This document shows positions 19,267 through 27,703 of a stretch of DNA of 64,000 nucleotides, piece after piece. Source of the stretch: Paenibacillus sp. OV219 (GTDB taxonomy: Bacteria; Bacillota; Bacilli; Paenibacillales; Paenibacillaceae). Position numbers and translations under genes: made by a program. The stretch spans positions 98,611 through 162,610 of the forward strand of contig NZ_FOCJ01000014.1 in the NCBI RefSeq assembly GCF_900110075.1, written 5' to 3'. How positions within the stretch are numbered: the stretch's first letter is position 1; each line of letters begins with the position of its first letter. The notes beneath the pieces are model-generated. The model saw nothing but the letters and a program-made list of their open reading frames with translations. It ran no database searches and was not told where the DNA came from.

Positions 19267-20583
19267 ATGTCTATTCTAAGGCCGCGCTCCGAGCAGTTGT
19301 ATGCGGAAGCGCTCGAACATATTGTCGGTGGCGTCAATAGCCCGTCCCGTTCTTTCAAGGCGGTTGGCGGCGGCGCGCCTGTCTTCATGAAACGCGCTAG
19401 TGGCGCTCATTTCTGGGACGTCGACGATAACCGCTATATCGACTACTTATGTGCATATGGACCAATCATTACCGGTCATGCACATCCGCATATTACCGAG
19501 GCAATCACTCGCGCAGCTTCGAACGGCACGCTGTATGGTACGCCAACGGAGCTTGAGATCACACTCGCTCGCATGCTGAAGGAAGCAATCCCTTCGATGG
19601 ATAAGGTTCGCTTCGTCAACTCTGGCACCGAGGCGGTTATGACGACGATCCGTGTCGCTCGCGCCTACACGAAGCGCAGCAAGATCATTAAGTTCGCCGG
19701 CTGCTATCACGGCCACTCCGATCTCGTGCTCGTTGCGGCAGGCTCCGGCCCTTCGACGCTCGGCATACCAGACAGCGCTGGCGTTCCGGTCAGCATTGCG
19801 AGTGAAGTAATCACCGTCCCGTTCAATGACCTGGACGGATTGCGCATCGCACTCGAGACATTCGGCGCCGATGTCGCTGCCGTTATGGTCGAGCCGATTG
19901 TCGGCAACTTCGGCATGGTGATGCCGGAACCCGGCTTCCTTGAAGGCTTATGTCGCATGACGCGAGAAGCCGGCGCGCTCGTCATCTACGATGAAGTCAT
20001 CAGCGCCTTCCGCTTCCACTACGGCAGCGCGCAGACGTACAGCGCGTTCCCCGACCATGCCGCAATCGAGCCTGATCTGACGGCGCTTGGCAAAATCATC
20101 GGCGGCGGCCTGCCGATCGGCGCTTACGGCGGCCGAAAGCAAGTGATGGAGCAGGTCGCGCCGCTCGGCCCGGCTTATCAGGCGGGCACGATGGCAGGCA
20201 ACCCAGCCTCCATCTCGGCGGGCATCGCCTGCTTGGAGGTGCTCCAGCAGCCAGGCGTGTACGAGCGGATGGATGCGCAAGCGGCGGAGCTCGCTGACGC
20301 GCTGCAGCAGTCAGCGGACAAGCACGGCATTCCGCTGACGATTAACCGCATCCGCGGCTCGTTCTCGGCACACTTCTGCGAGCATCCGATAACGAACTAC
20401 GATGAGGCGCAGGATACGGATGGCGAGCGCTTCGCGCAGTTCTTCCGCCTGATGCTCGATCAAGGCATCTGCCTCGCGCCATCCAAGTATGAAGCGTGGT
20501 TCCTCACCACGGCGCATACGAGCGAGGATATCGCCGCTACGATCGCGGCGGCGGAGAAGGCTTTTGCTCAACTGGCTCGATAG
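19267..20583 (+). CDS. hemL: Glutamate-1-semialdehyde 2,1-aminomutase
   Basis: PLP enzyme making 5-aminolevulinate for haem. PLP lysine motif [18 protein letters not shown] (near residue 270). Also present: [17 protein letters not shown] and IYDEVISAF, which hold the phosphate and ring contacts. About 438 residues, as usual. The ATG at 19267 follows AGGAGG by 12 bases. It stands alone, not in a hem operon, so it may be the second (GsaB-like) copy often found in Firmicutes. Its end carries a 14-bp perfect hairpin that is in phase with the repeat field beyond. Confidence 0.92.
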   Translation: MSILRPRSEQLYAEALEHIVGGVNSPSRSFKAVGGGAPVFMKRASGAHFWDVDDNRYIDYLCAYGPIITGHAHPHITEAITRAASNGTLYGTPTELEITLARMLKEAIPSMDKVRFVNSGTEAVMTTIRVARAYTKRSKIIKFAGCYHGHSDLVLVAAGSGPSTLGIPDSAGVPVSIASEVITVPFNDLDGLRIALETFGADVAAVMVEPIVGNFGMVMPEPGFLEGLCRMTREAGALVIYDEVISAFRFHYGSAQTYSAFPDHAAIEPDLTALGKIIGGGLPIGAYGGRKQVMEQVAPLGPAYQAGTMAGNPASISAGIACLEVLQQPGVYERMDAQAAELADALQQSADKHGIPLTINRIRGSFSAHFCEHPITNYDEAQDTDGERFAQFFRLMLDQGICLAPSKYEAWFLTTAHTSEDIAATIAAAEKAFAQLAR

Positions 20584-20591
20584 AGCTTAAG

Positions 20592-20619
20592 AAAAGAGTG
20601 GTACATGTACCACTCTTTT
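20592..20619 (+). terminator. Perfect 14-bp palindromic terminator after hemL
   Basis: AAAAGAGTGGTACA and its exact complement meet without a loop; the descending arm ends in TTTT. Its centre (about 20605.5) is 50.5 bp from the centre of the next hairpin (20656), so it is in register with the 51-bp repeat field. Confidence 0.8.
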
Positions 20620-20639
20620 GCGTTTTACGGGCGTTTATT

Positions 20640-20995
20640 GCCAATGTGTGGTTCGAGGTGCCACACATTAGCGTTTTGCACGCGATTTTCGAAGTTAAGG
20701 GGTACTGTGTACCCCTCTTTCAGAATTTCACAGCCAATCTCCCCTATGTAGGGTAGCTGGAACCCCTCTTTGACGATTTACTTGTAATTATCGCAAATGT
20801 AGGGCAGTACGTATCCCTCTTTAAGAACCCTGCAGCCAATCTCCCCTATGTAGGGTAGCTGCTACTCCTCTTTGACAAATTCCAAGCAAACCCCGCACTT
20901 GTAGCTGGTCTGCTGGACTTCTTCAGCCAAAACTCAGCCAAACACAAACATGTAGCTGGTCTGCTGGACCTCAAACGCTTCTCCCCCTACACGCC
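20640..20995 (+). repeat. Intergenic repeat, locus A: seven divergent units at exact 51-bp period
   Basis: The anchor ATGTAG (or a variant) recurs at 20644 (ATGTGT), 20695 (TTAAGG), 20746, 20797, 20848, 20899 (TTGTAG) and 20950, every step 51 bp. Each anchor opens or precedes a different short inverted repeat. Examples are ATGTGTGG/CCACACAT, GGGGTAC-TGT-GTACCCC, GGGTAG/CTACTC and GGTC-TGCTG-GACC. Most are followed by CTCTTT. The region lies between convergent genes. No protein-coding content is supported. Confidence 0.85.
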
Positions 20996-21041
20996 AAAAT
21001 AATAAACGCGGCACACCATGCGGTGGCCGCGTCTTTTTGCA

Positions 21042-21248
21042 TTATTTCACCCACGCGACAATTCCAACAATGAGAACCGGTACTGCCAATATACCGAGTA
21101 GAATCACCCAGCCAAGTGGTCTGCCGAAGTTCATGGTCCAGCCGATGCCATGCCGCTTCGGCACGAGTAGCGCGGGGTTCTGCGGGTTGTAATAAATACC
21201 GCCGGCGATCCATTTGCCCTCAGCCTCACCTCCGCCAAAGTCCGCCAC
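21042..21248 (-). CDS. DUF5808-like small membrane protein (possibly the severed end of the upstream gene)
   Basis: 68 residues with the DUF5808-like block WIAGGIYYNPQNPALLVPKR followed by GWTMNFGRPLGW and one membrane helix. In relatives this block is normally the C-terminal end of a longer membrane protein that also carries the DUF1648 region. Here it begins at a GTG 5 bases downstream of the DUF1648 stop and in another frame, with no good ribosome site. Either the ancestral gene is frameshifted near 21250 or the halves are made separately. Confidence 0.6.
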   Translation of the reverse strand: MADFGGGEAEGKWIAGGIYYNPQNPALLVPKRHGIGWTMNFGRPLGWVILLGILAVPVLIVGIVAWVK

Positions 21249-21253
21249 CGCAC

Positions 21254-21751
21254 CTATCCCCAGCCTCTTACATAGACGATAAGAGCAACAATACCTGCGA
21301 TGATCAGAACAATAAGCGCAATCGTCGCCGCCATCACACCAAGAACCGGCCAGCCGTACAACATCGTCGCTTGTACATAACTGAAGAATACGACGAGCAG
21401 GAGCGACAGCACATATAAGAACAGCCCGTTCGCATAGCGATACTGCTCTTGCTGCTTCTGCGGCATTCCTTTTCCCAGTGCAGCTGCGCCAAAAGCAACC
21501 ACACGTTCCGCACCTATAAGCAGTACGAGGAGGAACAACTGAATCACATTCAAAATAAACACGGTGCCGCCGCTCTTGTCATCATACCGATCTGGATGAA
21601 ACCTGATGTCATAATGAACCGCCAGCCGCTCTGGTATCCGATCCCACATGAGCACCACCGCAATCACGGATGCCGCAATGATGGAGAATTGGATCAAATA
21701 CCAGCTCGCCGGGATATTCACTCGCCCCCGCCTACTTATGCCAACCGTCAT
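21254..21751 (-). CDS. DUF1648-like membrane protein
   Basis: About 165 residues with four membrane helices. The DUF1648 signature is visible near residue 30-45 (WDRIPERLAVHYDI). The ATG at 21751 overlaps the stop of the GntR gene as ATGA and has GGGAG 9 bases upstream. The protein ends at VYVRGWG, where relatives run on into a DUF5808 block; that block is encoded next in a shifted frame. Function unknown. The GntR-membrane protein pairing suggests a small regulated membrane unit. Confidence 0.65.
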   Translation of the reverse strand: MTVGISRRGRVNIPASWYLIQFSIIAASVIAVVLMWDRIPERLAVHYDIRFHPDRYDDKSGGTVFILNVIQLFLLVLLIGAERVVAFGAAALGKGMPQKQQEQYRYANGLFLYVLSLLLVVFFSYVQATMLYGWPVLGVMAATIALIVLIIAGIVALIVYVRGWG

Positions 21752-22161
21752 TCCAAAGCGTCTCCCATCCTTGTTAAATCGCTGCGATATATTTTCACAC
21801 ATGCTTTGCTGAATTCGGCCTCCGTCATGCCCCTTGCTCGGCCCTCTGCCGCCAACGACTGAAGCTGCTTTTGCAGACGATTCATATACCCCTCAGTCAC
21901 CCTCGGCATCTCCGCAGGGGAAGGTACAAGCACACCTAATTTGCCGTCATAGCGCTCTAACAGAAACCCTTCCGTGATCAGCGAATGATAGGCTCTATTC
22001 ACGACCTGCGATTTGACCCGTAACGCGGAAGCGAGTCGCCTCGCAGAAGGAAGCGTTTTGCCAGGCTGAATGGTTCCTGAAGCGATTCCGGCAATAATTT
22101 GCTGCGCAATCTGATCATGCATCGGCACATCGCCTTGTATCTCCAGCTCAATATACAACAT
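21748..22161 (-). CDS. GntR-family regulator, YtrA subfamily
   Basis: Short GntR protein (137 residues). The winged helix covers about 1-75, with PMHDQIAQQIIAGIASG, LPSARRLASALRV and the recognition-helix region VNRAYHSLITEG. It lacks a large effector domain, as YtrA-type regulators do. The ATG at 22161 is 8 bases after GAGAGGGGG. It heads a leftward unit with the DUF1648 and DUF5808 parts. By family habit it represses its own operon. Confidence 0.9.
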   Translation of the reverse strand: MLYIELEIQGDVPMHDQIAQQIIAGIASGTIQPGKTLPSARRLASALRVKSQVVNRAYHSLITEGFLLERYDGKLGVLVPSPAEMPRVTEGYMNRLQKQLQSLAAEGRARGMTEAEFSKACVKIYRSDLTRMGDALE

Positions 22162-22272
22162 GCTGTCAGCCCCCTCTCCATGAAGCTCCATACACTATTC
22201 TATGCAAAAGAACGCCTCTTCTCCCATCCGGTCCTGGACGGTTCAAGAGACGTTCAACACAATCAAAAAGTT

Positions 22273-23115
22273 CTAGCTGCTGGATTCCGCCTGCTGGAGA
22301 ACATGCAGAAACTCATCATGGATATGCCCGTTCGTCGCTGCGACATGGCGTACGCCAAGGTCATACGGATTACCTTTCACATCGGTAATGCGTCCGCCCG
22401 ATTCGGAGATCAGCAGCGAGCCTGCCGCCAAATCCCATGAATTTAGACCGATCTCCCAGAACCCGCTAAGCCGTCCCGCCGCCACATAGGCCATATGTAA
22501 CGCAGCCGATCCGCCTGAGCGAATATTGCGCACTTGAGGCACAAGCGCCTGCAGCCCTTTCATATTCAGCGGAAGCGCATAGTTCTGATCCGCCGGGAAG
22601 CCCGTTGCAATCAAGCTCTCCCGCAAACTCTGCTCAGATGACACGCCCATCCTCCGGCCGCGCACGTAAGCGCCTTTCCCCTTCTCAGCCACGAACAACT
22701 CGTCGCGAATCGGGTCATAAACGACGCCGACGATAATCTCTCCCCGATGCGCAAGCGCTATCGAAACAGAGAAGAACGGGAAGCTATGCACGAAGTTCGT
22801 CGTTCCATCAAGAGGATCTACAACCCACAAATACTCGGCATCTCTTACGGATTGCAGTGCACGAGTCGATGCTTCCGGTCCCGGCTCAACACCTTCTTCA
22901 CCGAGGAACGAATGATCGGGAAAATGCGTCAGCACCAAATTGCGAATCATCATCTCCGCGCCTTTATCGACTTCGGTCACAAGATCCTGCGCGGAATATT
23001 TTAACGACAAGGTCGTGTGGTTGCCTAGCTTCGTCTTAATCCATTCTCCAGCTTTGGCTGCGCAATTGATTGCAACAGCGGTAAAGCTCTTGCCTCCAAT
23101 AATGTGCTCACTCAC
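22273..23115 (-). CDS. suhB: Inositol-monophosphatase-family phosphatase
   Basis: Metal-dependent phosphatase of the IMPase fold. Metal motifs are present: GEEG near 73-76, WVVDPLDGTTNFVHSFPF near 97-114, and SWDLAAG near 223-229. 280 residues. The start is GTG at 23115 with only a weak ribosome site. The substrate could be inositol phosphate or another sugar or nucleotide phosphate. The symbol reflects family only. Confidence 0.85.
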   Translation of the reverse strand: MSEHIIGGKSFTAVAINCAAKAGEWIKTKLGNHTTLSLKYSAQDLVTEVDKGAEMMIRNLVLTHFPDHSFLGEEGVEPGPEASTRALQSVRDAEYLWVVDPLDGTTNFVHSFPFFSVSIALAHRGEIIVGVVYDPIRDELFVAEKGKGAYVRGRRMGVSSEQSLRESLIATGFPADQNYALPLNMKGLQALVPQVRNIRSGGSAALHMAYVAAGRLSGFWEIGLNSWDLAAGSLLISESGGRITDVKGNPYDLGVRHVAATNGHIHDEFLHVLQQAESSS

Positions 23116-23273
23116 GGTTAATCACACTACTTTCCTATGAGTTCATAATTGCTTACCTACTATACGTTGCACGGTCTGTAAAGTTCCAGACTATAATCGC
23201 TTTTAGTCCGCACTCTTTATTTTACTCCATATTGTACCATCGTTTCCACTCCGCGCAGTTTCAACAGTTCAAG

Positions 23274-23306
23274 CAAAAAAAAGAAGCAGCCGACTAGGGC
23301 TGCTTC
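23274..23306 (-). terminator. Terminator after TasA-like remnant
   Basis: Minus strand: GAAGCAGCC, CTAGTC loop, GGCTGCTTC, then eight T. Confidence 0.9.
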
Positions 23307-23322
23307 TCGCAATCGATTACAT

Positions 23323-23989
23323 TTAATTAGGGCTATTCGTTTGTTGTCCCTTGACCGTAAGGGTTGCCGACAGACTCGATCCTTGATACGTGTTATCCGC
23401 ATCTTGGTCAAGGCTAACATAAGCCACTGTTTTGAGTGAATCACCAGGCTGCAGGATGACCCCATCACTTTGCTTGAGGTTCAGGTGAGTCAGATCATTA
23501 CCAAGGGCAAAGTAACCGCCCTCTCCTCCTGGAACACCATCGTAGGAGATAGACCCATCTGCTTTGATAATGCTGTAGTAAATTGTAACATGATAGTTAG
23601 CACCACCGCCTGTCAGCCCCGAAGTAATGCCAAACACCAAATTCGTATCCACACGCTAGTGCATGTTTGTCACATGGCGCTGCTGCTGGTACATCGGCAG
23701 CAGAAGTGACGGAAGGAAGTTCCGGTCCAATCGACTCCGATTCCATCGGTTCACTTGCAGGCTGAACCTCAGCAGGAGGACTATTCTCGGGCATGCCTTC
23801 TGGATCAGACTCAATCGCGGACTGCTCAGGAGCTTGCTCAGTGGCTTGCGGCGACTCATCTGATGTAGCAGGTTCACTCACAACAGGCATAGATGCTGGA
23901 TCAACGCTTGTGAGGGCTGGCTCATCTGCCTGTACTGATTCATCCGTTTGTGGTGGATCTACCTGCGAAGGTTCGACCTCGATAGACAC
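23323..23989 (-). pseudogene. Broken TasA/camelysin-like secreted protein gene
   Basis: Two overlapping frames make one plausible protein. The 5' part (from 23989, GTG without a ribosome site) encodes a Pro/Glu/Ser/Thr-rich segment. The 3' part (23323 to about 23650) encodes a beta-rich domain with GGYFALGNDLTH and the ending LQPGDSLKTVAYVSLDQ, DADNTYQGSSLSATL. That ending resembles the C-terminal block of the TasA/CalY family of biofilm-fibre proteins. The frames would join if one base were removed near 23645 (GCGTGTGG). The frame stays open upstream into the fabI terminator without any start codon or signal peptide, so the N-terminus also seems lost. The terminator behind it is intact. TasA membership is a judgement from one short motif. 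Confidence 0.5.
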
Positions 23990-24037
23990 CGGCTCGGGTT
24001 CATCAATTGCTGCGACCTCGAAATACCCTTTAAATGC

Positions 24038-24095
24038 AAAAAAAAAAGCGTTCCTTTAAGCTTGTCCGGTTTCCCAGCAAACCCTTAGGAACGCT
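24038..24095 (-). terminator. Terminator after fabI
   Basis: Minus strand: AGCGTTCCT and AGGAACGCT enclose a 31-base loop that can pair further; ten T follow. Confidence 0.8.
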
Positions 24096-24119
24096 CACTC
24101 ATTCTCTTCGCACCAAACT

Positions 24120-24887
24120 CTAACCTACAATATTGTAGCCATTATCCACATAAATGATCTCGCCCGTAATGCCGCGCGACAGCTGGCTCATGAGGAACAT
24201 CGCCGTGTCGCCCACTTCTGACGCATCGGTCGTCCTCCGCAGCGGCGCCTTTGCCTCGACTTGGCGGAGAATCGAATTGAAATCTTTTATCCCCTTCGCC
24301 GCGAGCGTACGAATTGGGCCAGCTGAGATTGCATTCACCCGCACGTTATGCGGACCAAGATCAGCAGCCAAATAACGGACGGACGCTTCCAACGCGGCCT
24401 TCGCAACGCCCATGACATTGTAGTTCGGCAGAGCACGCTCAGAACCTAGATAGGTCATTGTCATGATGCTGCCGCCTTCGGTCATCAACGGATAGACACG
24501 CTGCGCGACCGCTGTTAGCGAGTATGCACTAATGTCGTGGGCAAGCGCGAAGCCTGCGCGTGACGTATCCACGAACATACCGTCGAGCTCTTCCGTCTTG
24601 GCGAAAGCGATGCTGTGCACCAGCCCGTGCAGCACGCCGAACGATTCCTTCAGCTGATGAACAAGAGCGTCTATCTCTTCATCGACGGTAATATTGCACT
24701 GCAGCAGCAGCGAACCGGGAATCGTCTCCGCCAGCTTGCGGACACGCTCTTCCACCCGTTCATTCTCATATGTGAAAGCTAGCCGTGCGCCTTGTGCAGC
24801 AAGCGACTGTGCGATCGCCCAAGCGATGCTTCGATCATTCGCAACCCCCATCACAAGCATGTTCTTACCGGTTAATAATCCGTTCAT
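24120..24887 (-). CDS. fabI: Enoyl-ACP reductase (NADH)
   Basis: Reduces trans-2-enoyl-ACP in type II fatty acid synthesis; the target of triclosan. Glycine-rich nucleotide motif GVANDRSIAWAIA near residues 13-25. The catalytic Tyr/Lys pair is in PNYNVMGVAKAALE (Y and K separated by six residues), near 155-168. NAISAGPIRTLAAKGI is the substrate loop. 255 residues. The ATG at 24887 is 11 bases after GAGAGG. Single gene between terminators. Confidence 0.95.
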   Translation of the reverse strand: MNGLLTGKNMLVMGVANDRSIAWAIAQSLAAQGARLAFTYENERVEERVRKLAETIPGSLLLQCNITVDEEIDALVHQLKESFGVLHGLVHSIAFAKTEELDGMFVDTSRAGFALAHDISAYSLTAVAQRVYPLMTEGGSIMTMTYLGSERALPNYNVMGVAKAALEASVRYLAADLGPHNVRVNAISAGPIRTLAAKGIKDFNSILRQVEAKAPLRRTTDASEVGDTAMFLMSQLSRGITGEIIYVDNGYNIVG

Positions 24888-24963
24888 TGTTTCACAATCC
24901 TCTCTACAAAAGTATTTGTGATCCATGATGAAGGTCTTATGATAGCGCTTCCTTACCAAAAAT

Positions 24964-25008
24964 AAACGAAGGGACAGAAAAGATCAAGCTTTTCCTGTCC
25001 CTTCGTTT
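24964..25008 (-). terminator. Terminator after uvsE
   Basis: Near-perfect stem of about 18 bp (AACGAAGGGACAGRAAAG with its complement), followed on the minus strand by TTTATTTTT. Confidence 0.85.
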
Positions 25009-25049
25009 GCCCGAAGTGGGCGGCTGGGTAGAGCACGTCCATTTCTGTC

Positions 25050-26057
25050 TTAACGAATTTCGATGCTGCCCCCATCGATAACATGAATGCCTTCGCCTTC
25101 GAGCTCTAGCTTGCGCATATCCGCGATCAGCTGCAGCAGCGCCGCATCCTTCTGCTTCGCTTCGATCATGACGTCCAGCCGGTCCGTAGATCCCGCGATC
25201 CCGCGCAGGAATCGAAGCAGCGGCGTCACATCAACGAAGTCTGCATGGCCTCGCGGCTCCTTCTCGCTCTTCGGGCTCGACACATGCAGCTTCGGCGGCA
25301 CAGTTACCGGCTCGCCGCTAGCGCTTGTCCAGGTGCGCAGAATGCGCGGCCACAGCTCGTCATGTAGCGATGCATCCGTCTCGCCGCCGTCATTGACGGC
25401 ATGATGGTGAATGTCGAGCACCATCGGTACAGCCACGGCTTCGGCAGCCGCCAGCGTCTCGCGCGTCGTGAACGTCTTGTCATCGTTCTCAAGCGTAACC
25501 CGGCTCCGCAGCCGCGGTTCAAGCTCGCTGAACTGCTGCACGAACCGCTCTGCCGAAACAACTTTGTCGCCATACGCGCCACCAACGTGAATATTACATT
25601 TTGCAGAAGACTCATCTAGTCCCATATGCTCCAGCATCGTGACATGGTAATTCAAGTCTTCCTTCGACTTCGCCAGCACCTCCGGTCTCGGCGTGCTGAA
25701 TACACAGAAATGGTCGGGATGGAAGGAAAGCCTCATGCCCTTCTCTTTCGCAAACCGCCCGATATCTGCGAATGCTTCTGTAAGCGCTGGATAAGGGTCC
25801 CATCCCTGGAGCGCATCATGCGTCACAAGCGGAATGATCTTCGACGTCATCCGGTACACGTACACGTCATGCCCGACACAGTGCTTCATCAGCCGCAGCG
25901 TCGTGCGCAGATTCTCTTCCGCAATGCGCTCAAGTCTGCGCAGCCCCGCTTCCCGATCATCAAGCTTCGAGAAGGTGGCATAGGTCATCGTACGGGATGG
26001 CGACACATTCTTCTCCAGCAGCGTACTCATCGCAACGAAGCCGAAACGGACAATCAT
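25050..26057 (-). CDS. uvsE: UV damage endonuclease
   Basis: Nicks DNA 5' of UV photoproducts in alternative excision repair; TIM-barrel metal enzyme. Motifs include RLSFHPDHFCVF (about 105-116), NIHVGGAYGDK, RVTLENDDKTF and VLDIHHHAVNDG, which carry the metal-binding His/Glu residues. 335 residues, usual for UvsE. The ATG overlaps the stop of the gene upstream as ATGA, with GGAGAG 5 bases before. Many spore-formers carry it. It closes a two-gene unit. Confidence 0.95.
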   Translation of the reverse strand: MIVRFGFVAMSTLLEKNVSPSRTMTYATFSKLDDREAGLRRLERIAEENLRTTLRLMKHCVGHDVYVYRMTSKIIPLVTHDALQGWDPYPALTEAFADIGRFAKEKGMRLSFHPDHFCVFSTPRPEVLAKSKEDLNYHVTMLEHMGLDESSAKCNIHVGGAYGDKVVSAERFVQQFSELEPRLRSRVTLENDDKTFTTRETLAAAEAVAVPMVLDIHHHAVNDGGETDASLHDELWPRILRTWTSASGEPVTVPPKLHVSSPKSEKEPRGHADFVDVTPLLRFLRGIAGSTDRLDVMIEAKQKDAALLQLIADMRKLELEGEGIHVIDGGSIEIR

Positions 26058-26371
26058 GCTTGCTCTCCGAAGAACATTTCATGTGCAAGCGCAGTCTGAA
26101 TCCGCGCCTCTTCCTCCGTCAGCTTGCGAACGAGCTCCATCTCCACTTGCGTTACTTCCTCGCCCTGAAAATTAATTTCCGCTATCGATACGAGAATCTT
26201 CACGATCGCAATCGCTTCATTATCAGGCGTGTAGGCGATCACCTTCTGGCCGGTTGGGTAAACACGGAAGCCGCTCTTGACCATTTTTCCACGGCCGTAC
26301 TCAAGCAGCTCGTACAATTCTTGGTTCGACTTGAACTTGCACACGGAATTAAACTCGGATTGAAAACCCAT
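26054..26371 (-). CDS. Conserved protein of about 105 residues, function unknown
   Basis: Small soluble protein beginning MGFQSEFNSVCKFK. It resembles a Firmicutes family that starts MGFxSEFN and continues with a GFRVYPTGQ-type motif (here SGFRVYPTGQKVIAY), probably a beta-barrel. The ATG at 26371 is 11 bases after GAGAGG. The stop overlaps uvsE as ATGA, so the two are co-translated; whether it helps repair is open. The last 30 residues are helical and Glu-rich. Confidence 0.7.
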   Translation of the reverse strand: MGFQSEFNSVCKFKSNQELYELLEYGRGKMVKSGFRVYPTGQKVIAYTPDNEAIAIVKILVSIAEINFQGEEVTQVEMELVRKLTEEEARIQTALAHEMFFGEQA

Positions 26372-26414
26372 TATAAGACCAGCCTCTCGTTTACAAATTT
26401 TATGTACCAAATGT

Positions 26415-26460
26415 AAAAAAAGCGAGGAACCCGGCAATTAAGCCGGGCTGCCTCCGCTAT
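26415..26460 (-). terminator. Terminator overlapping the 3' end of ddl
   Basis: Minus strand: AGCGGAGGCAGCCCGGC pairs with GCCGGG-TTC-CTCGCT, then seven T. The upstream arm is inside the last codons of ddl, so coding and termination share bases. Confidence 0.8.
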
Positions 26461-27631
26461 AATCAATCGTTTGTTTCTCGGCATGGCGTTCAATCGCCAG
26501 CTGAATGAGATTATCCAGCAGCTCGGTGTACGGCATGCCGCTTTCTTTCCACATGAGCGGATACATGCTGTAAGGCGTGAAGCCCGGCATCGTATTCACT
26601 TCGTTGATGAAGATTTGACCATCTTCCTTGCGCAGGAAGAAGTCGATTCGCGACAGGCCCGAGCCGTCAATAGCCAGGAACGCACGAAGCGCCATCTCGC
26701 GAACGGAATCGGATTGCTCCTGCGTAATGTTCGCTGGAATATGCATCATCGACTTGCCGTCGATGTACTTTGCCTTATAATCATAGAACTCACTCGAGGA
26801 CGTGATCTCGCCGACAACGGAAGCTCGCGGCTCGTCATTGCCAAGCACGCTCACTTCGATTTCGCGGGCATCCACGAACTCTTCGACGATGACCTTGCGG
26901 TCAAAGCGCAGCGCGTACTCGACAGCTTGGATAAGCTCATCGCGGTTGCGTGCCTTGGAAATACCGACGCTCGACCCAAGGTTAGCCGGCTTGACGAAGC
27001 AAGGGTAGCCAAGAGCTACTTCAATTTCCATGATGAAGTAAGACGAATCCTTCTGCCACTGCGTCCGGTTGAAATGCCGATAGATGCATTGCGGCAACCC
27101 TTCTTGCGCGAATACTTTCTTCATCGTGATTTTGTCCATCCCGACTGCCGACGCAAGCACACCTGCGCCAACATACGGAATGTTCGCCATCTCGAACAAC
27201 CCTTGGATCGTGCCGTCTTCACCGAATGTGCCGTGAAGCAGCGGGAATACGACATCAATCGGCGCTTCGACTTCTGGTGCCGGAACGCCATTAGATACTG
27301 CAGAGATCGTCACTTCAGCAGGCACCGAAGAAATCGTTGCCGGCGCTGCAGCCAAATCGTCCACCGCTTGAATGCTGCCAAATACCGGCATGAGCGCTTC
27401 CGTACCAATGATAGCAGAGCCGCCAGCAAGGCGGAGCTGATCGAGCCCTGTCGGCGCCGCGAGCAGCATATCTCCCGCGCGCCATTCGCCTGTCTTGGAA
27501 ATATAGAAAGGTTTAATTTCGTATTTGCTGTAATCAAAGGCTTTCATAACTGCCAGTGCGGTTTGCAGCGAAACCTCATGCTCGCCTGAGCGCCCGCCGT
27601 AAACAAGTCCTACGCGCACTATCTCCCCCAT
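26438..27631 (-). CDS. ddl: D-alanine--D-alanine ligase
   Basis: Makes the D-Ala-D-Ala dipeptide for peptidoglycan; ATP-grasp enzyme. N-terminal VGLVYGGRSGEHEVSL, the central PLLHGTFGEDGTIQGLFE, the ATP-grasp loop VKPANLGSSVGISKA and the C-terminal NEVNTMPGFTPYSMYP are all present. 397 residues against about 350-370 usually. The surplus is mostly an Ala/Val/Pro-rich insert at roughly 85-125, before the PLLHG motif. The ATG at 27631 has CGGAGG 7 bases upstream. Monocistronic, with its own terminator. Confidence 0.95.
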   Translation of the reverse strand: MGEIVRVGLVYGGRSGEHEVSLQTALAVMKAFDYSKYEIKPFYISKTGEWRAGDMLLAAPTGLDQLRLAGGSAIIGTEALMPVFGSIQAVDDLAAAPATISSVPAEVTISAVSNGVPAPEVEAPIDVVFPLLHGTFGEDGTIQGLFEMANIPYVGAGVLASAVGMDKITMKKVFAQEGLPQCIYRHFNRTQWQKDSSYFIMEIEVALGYPCFVKPANLGSSVGISKARNRDELIQAVEYALRFDRKVIVEEFVDAREIEVSVLGNDEPRASVVGEITSSSEFYDYKAKYIDGKSMMHIPANITQEQSDSVREMALRAFLAIDGSGLSRIDFFLRKEDGQIFINEVNTMPGFTPYSMYPLMWKESGMPYTELLDNLIQLAIERHAEKQTIDYSGGSPA

Positions 27632-27703
27632 GGTTAATCCTCCGGTTATGTTAGTTTCCCACTCTAGGTGGGTCGTCATACGTATCTGGGCTTGAAGCGC
27701 ACT

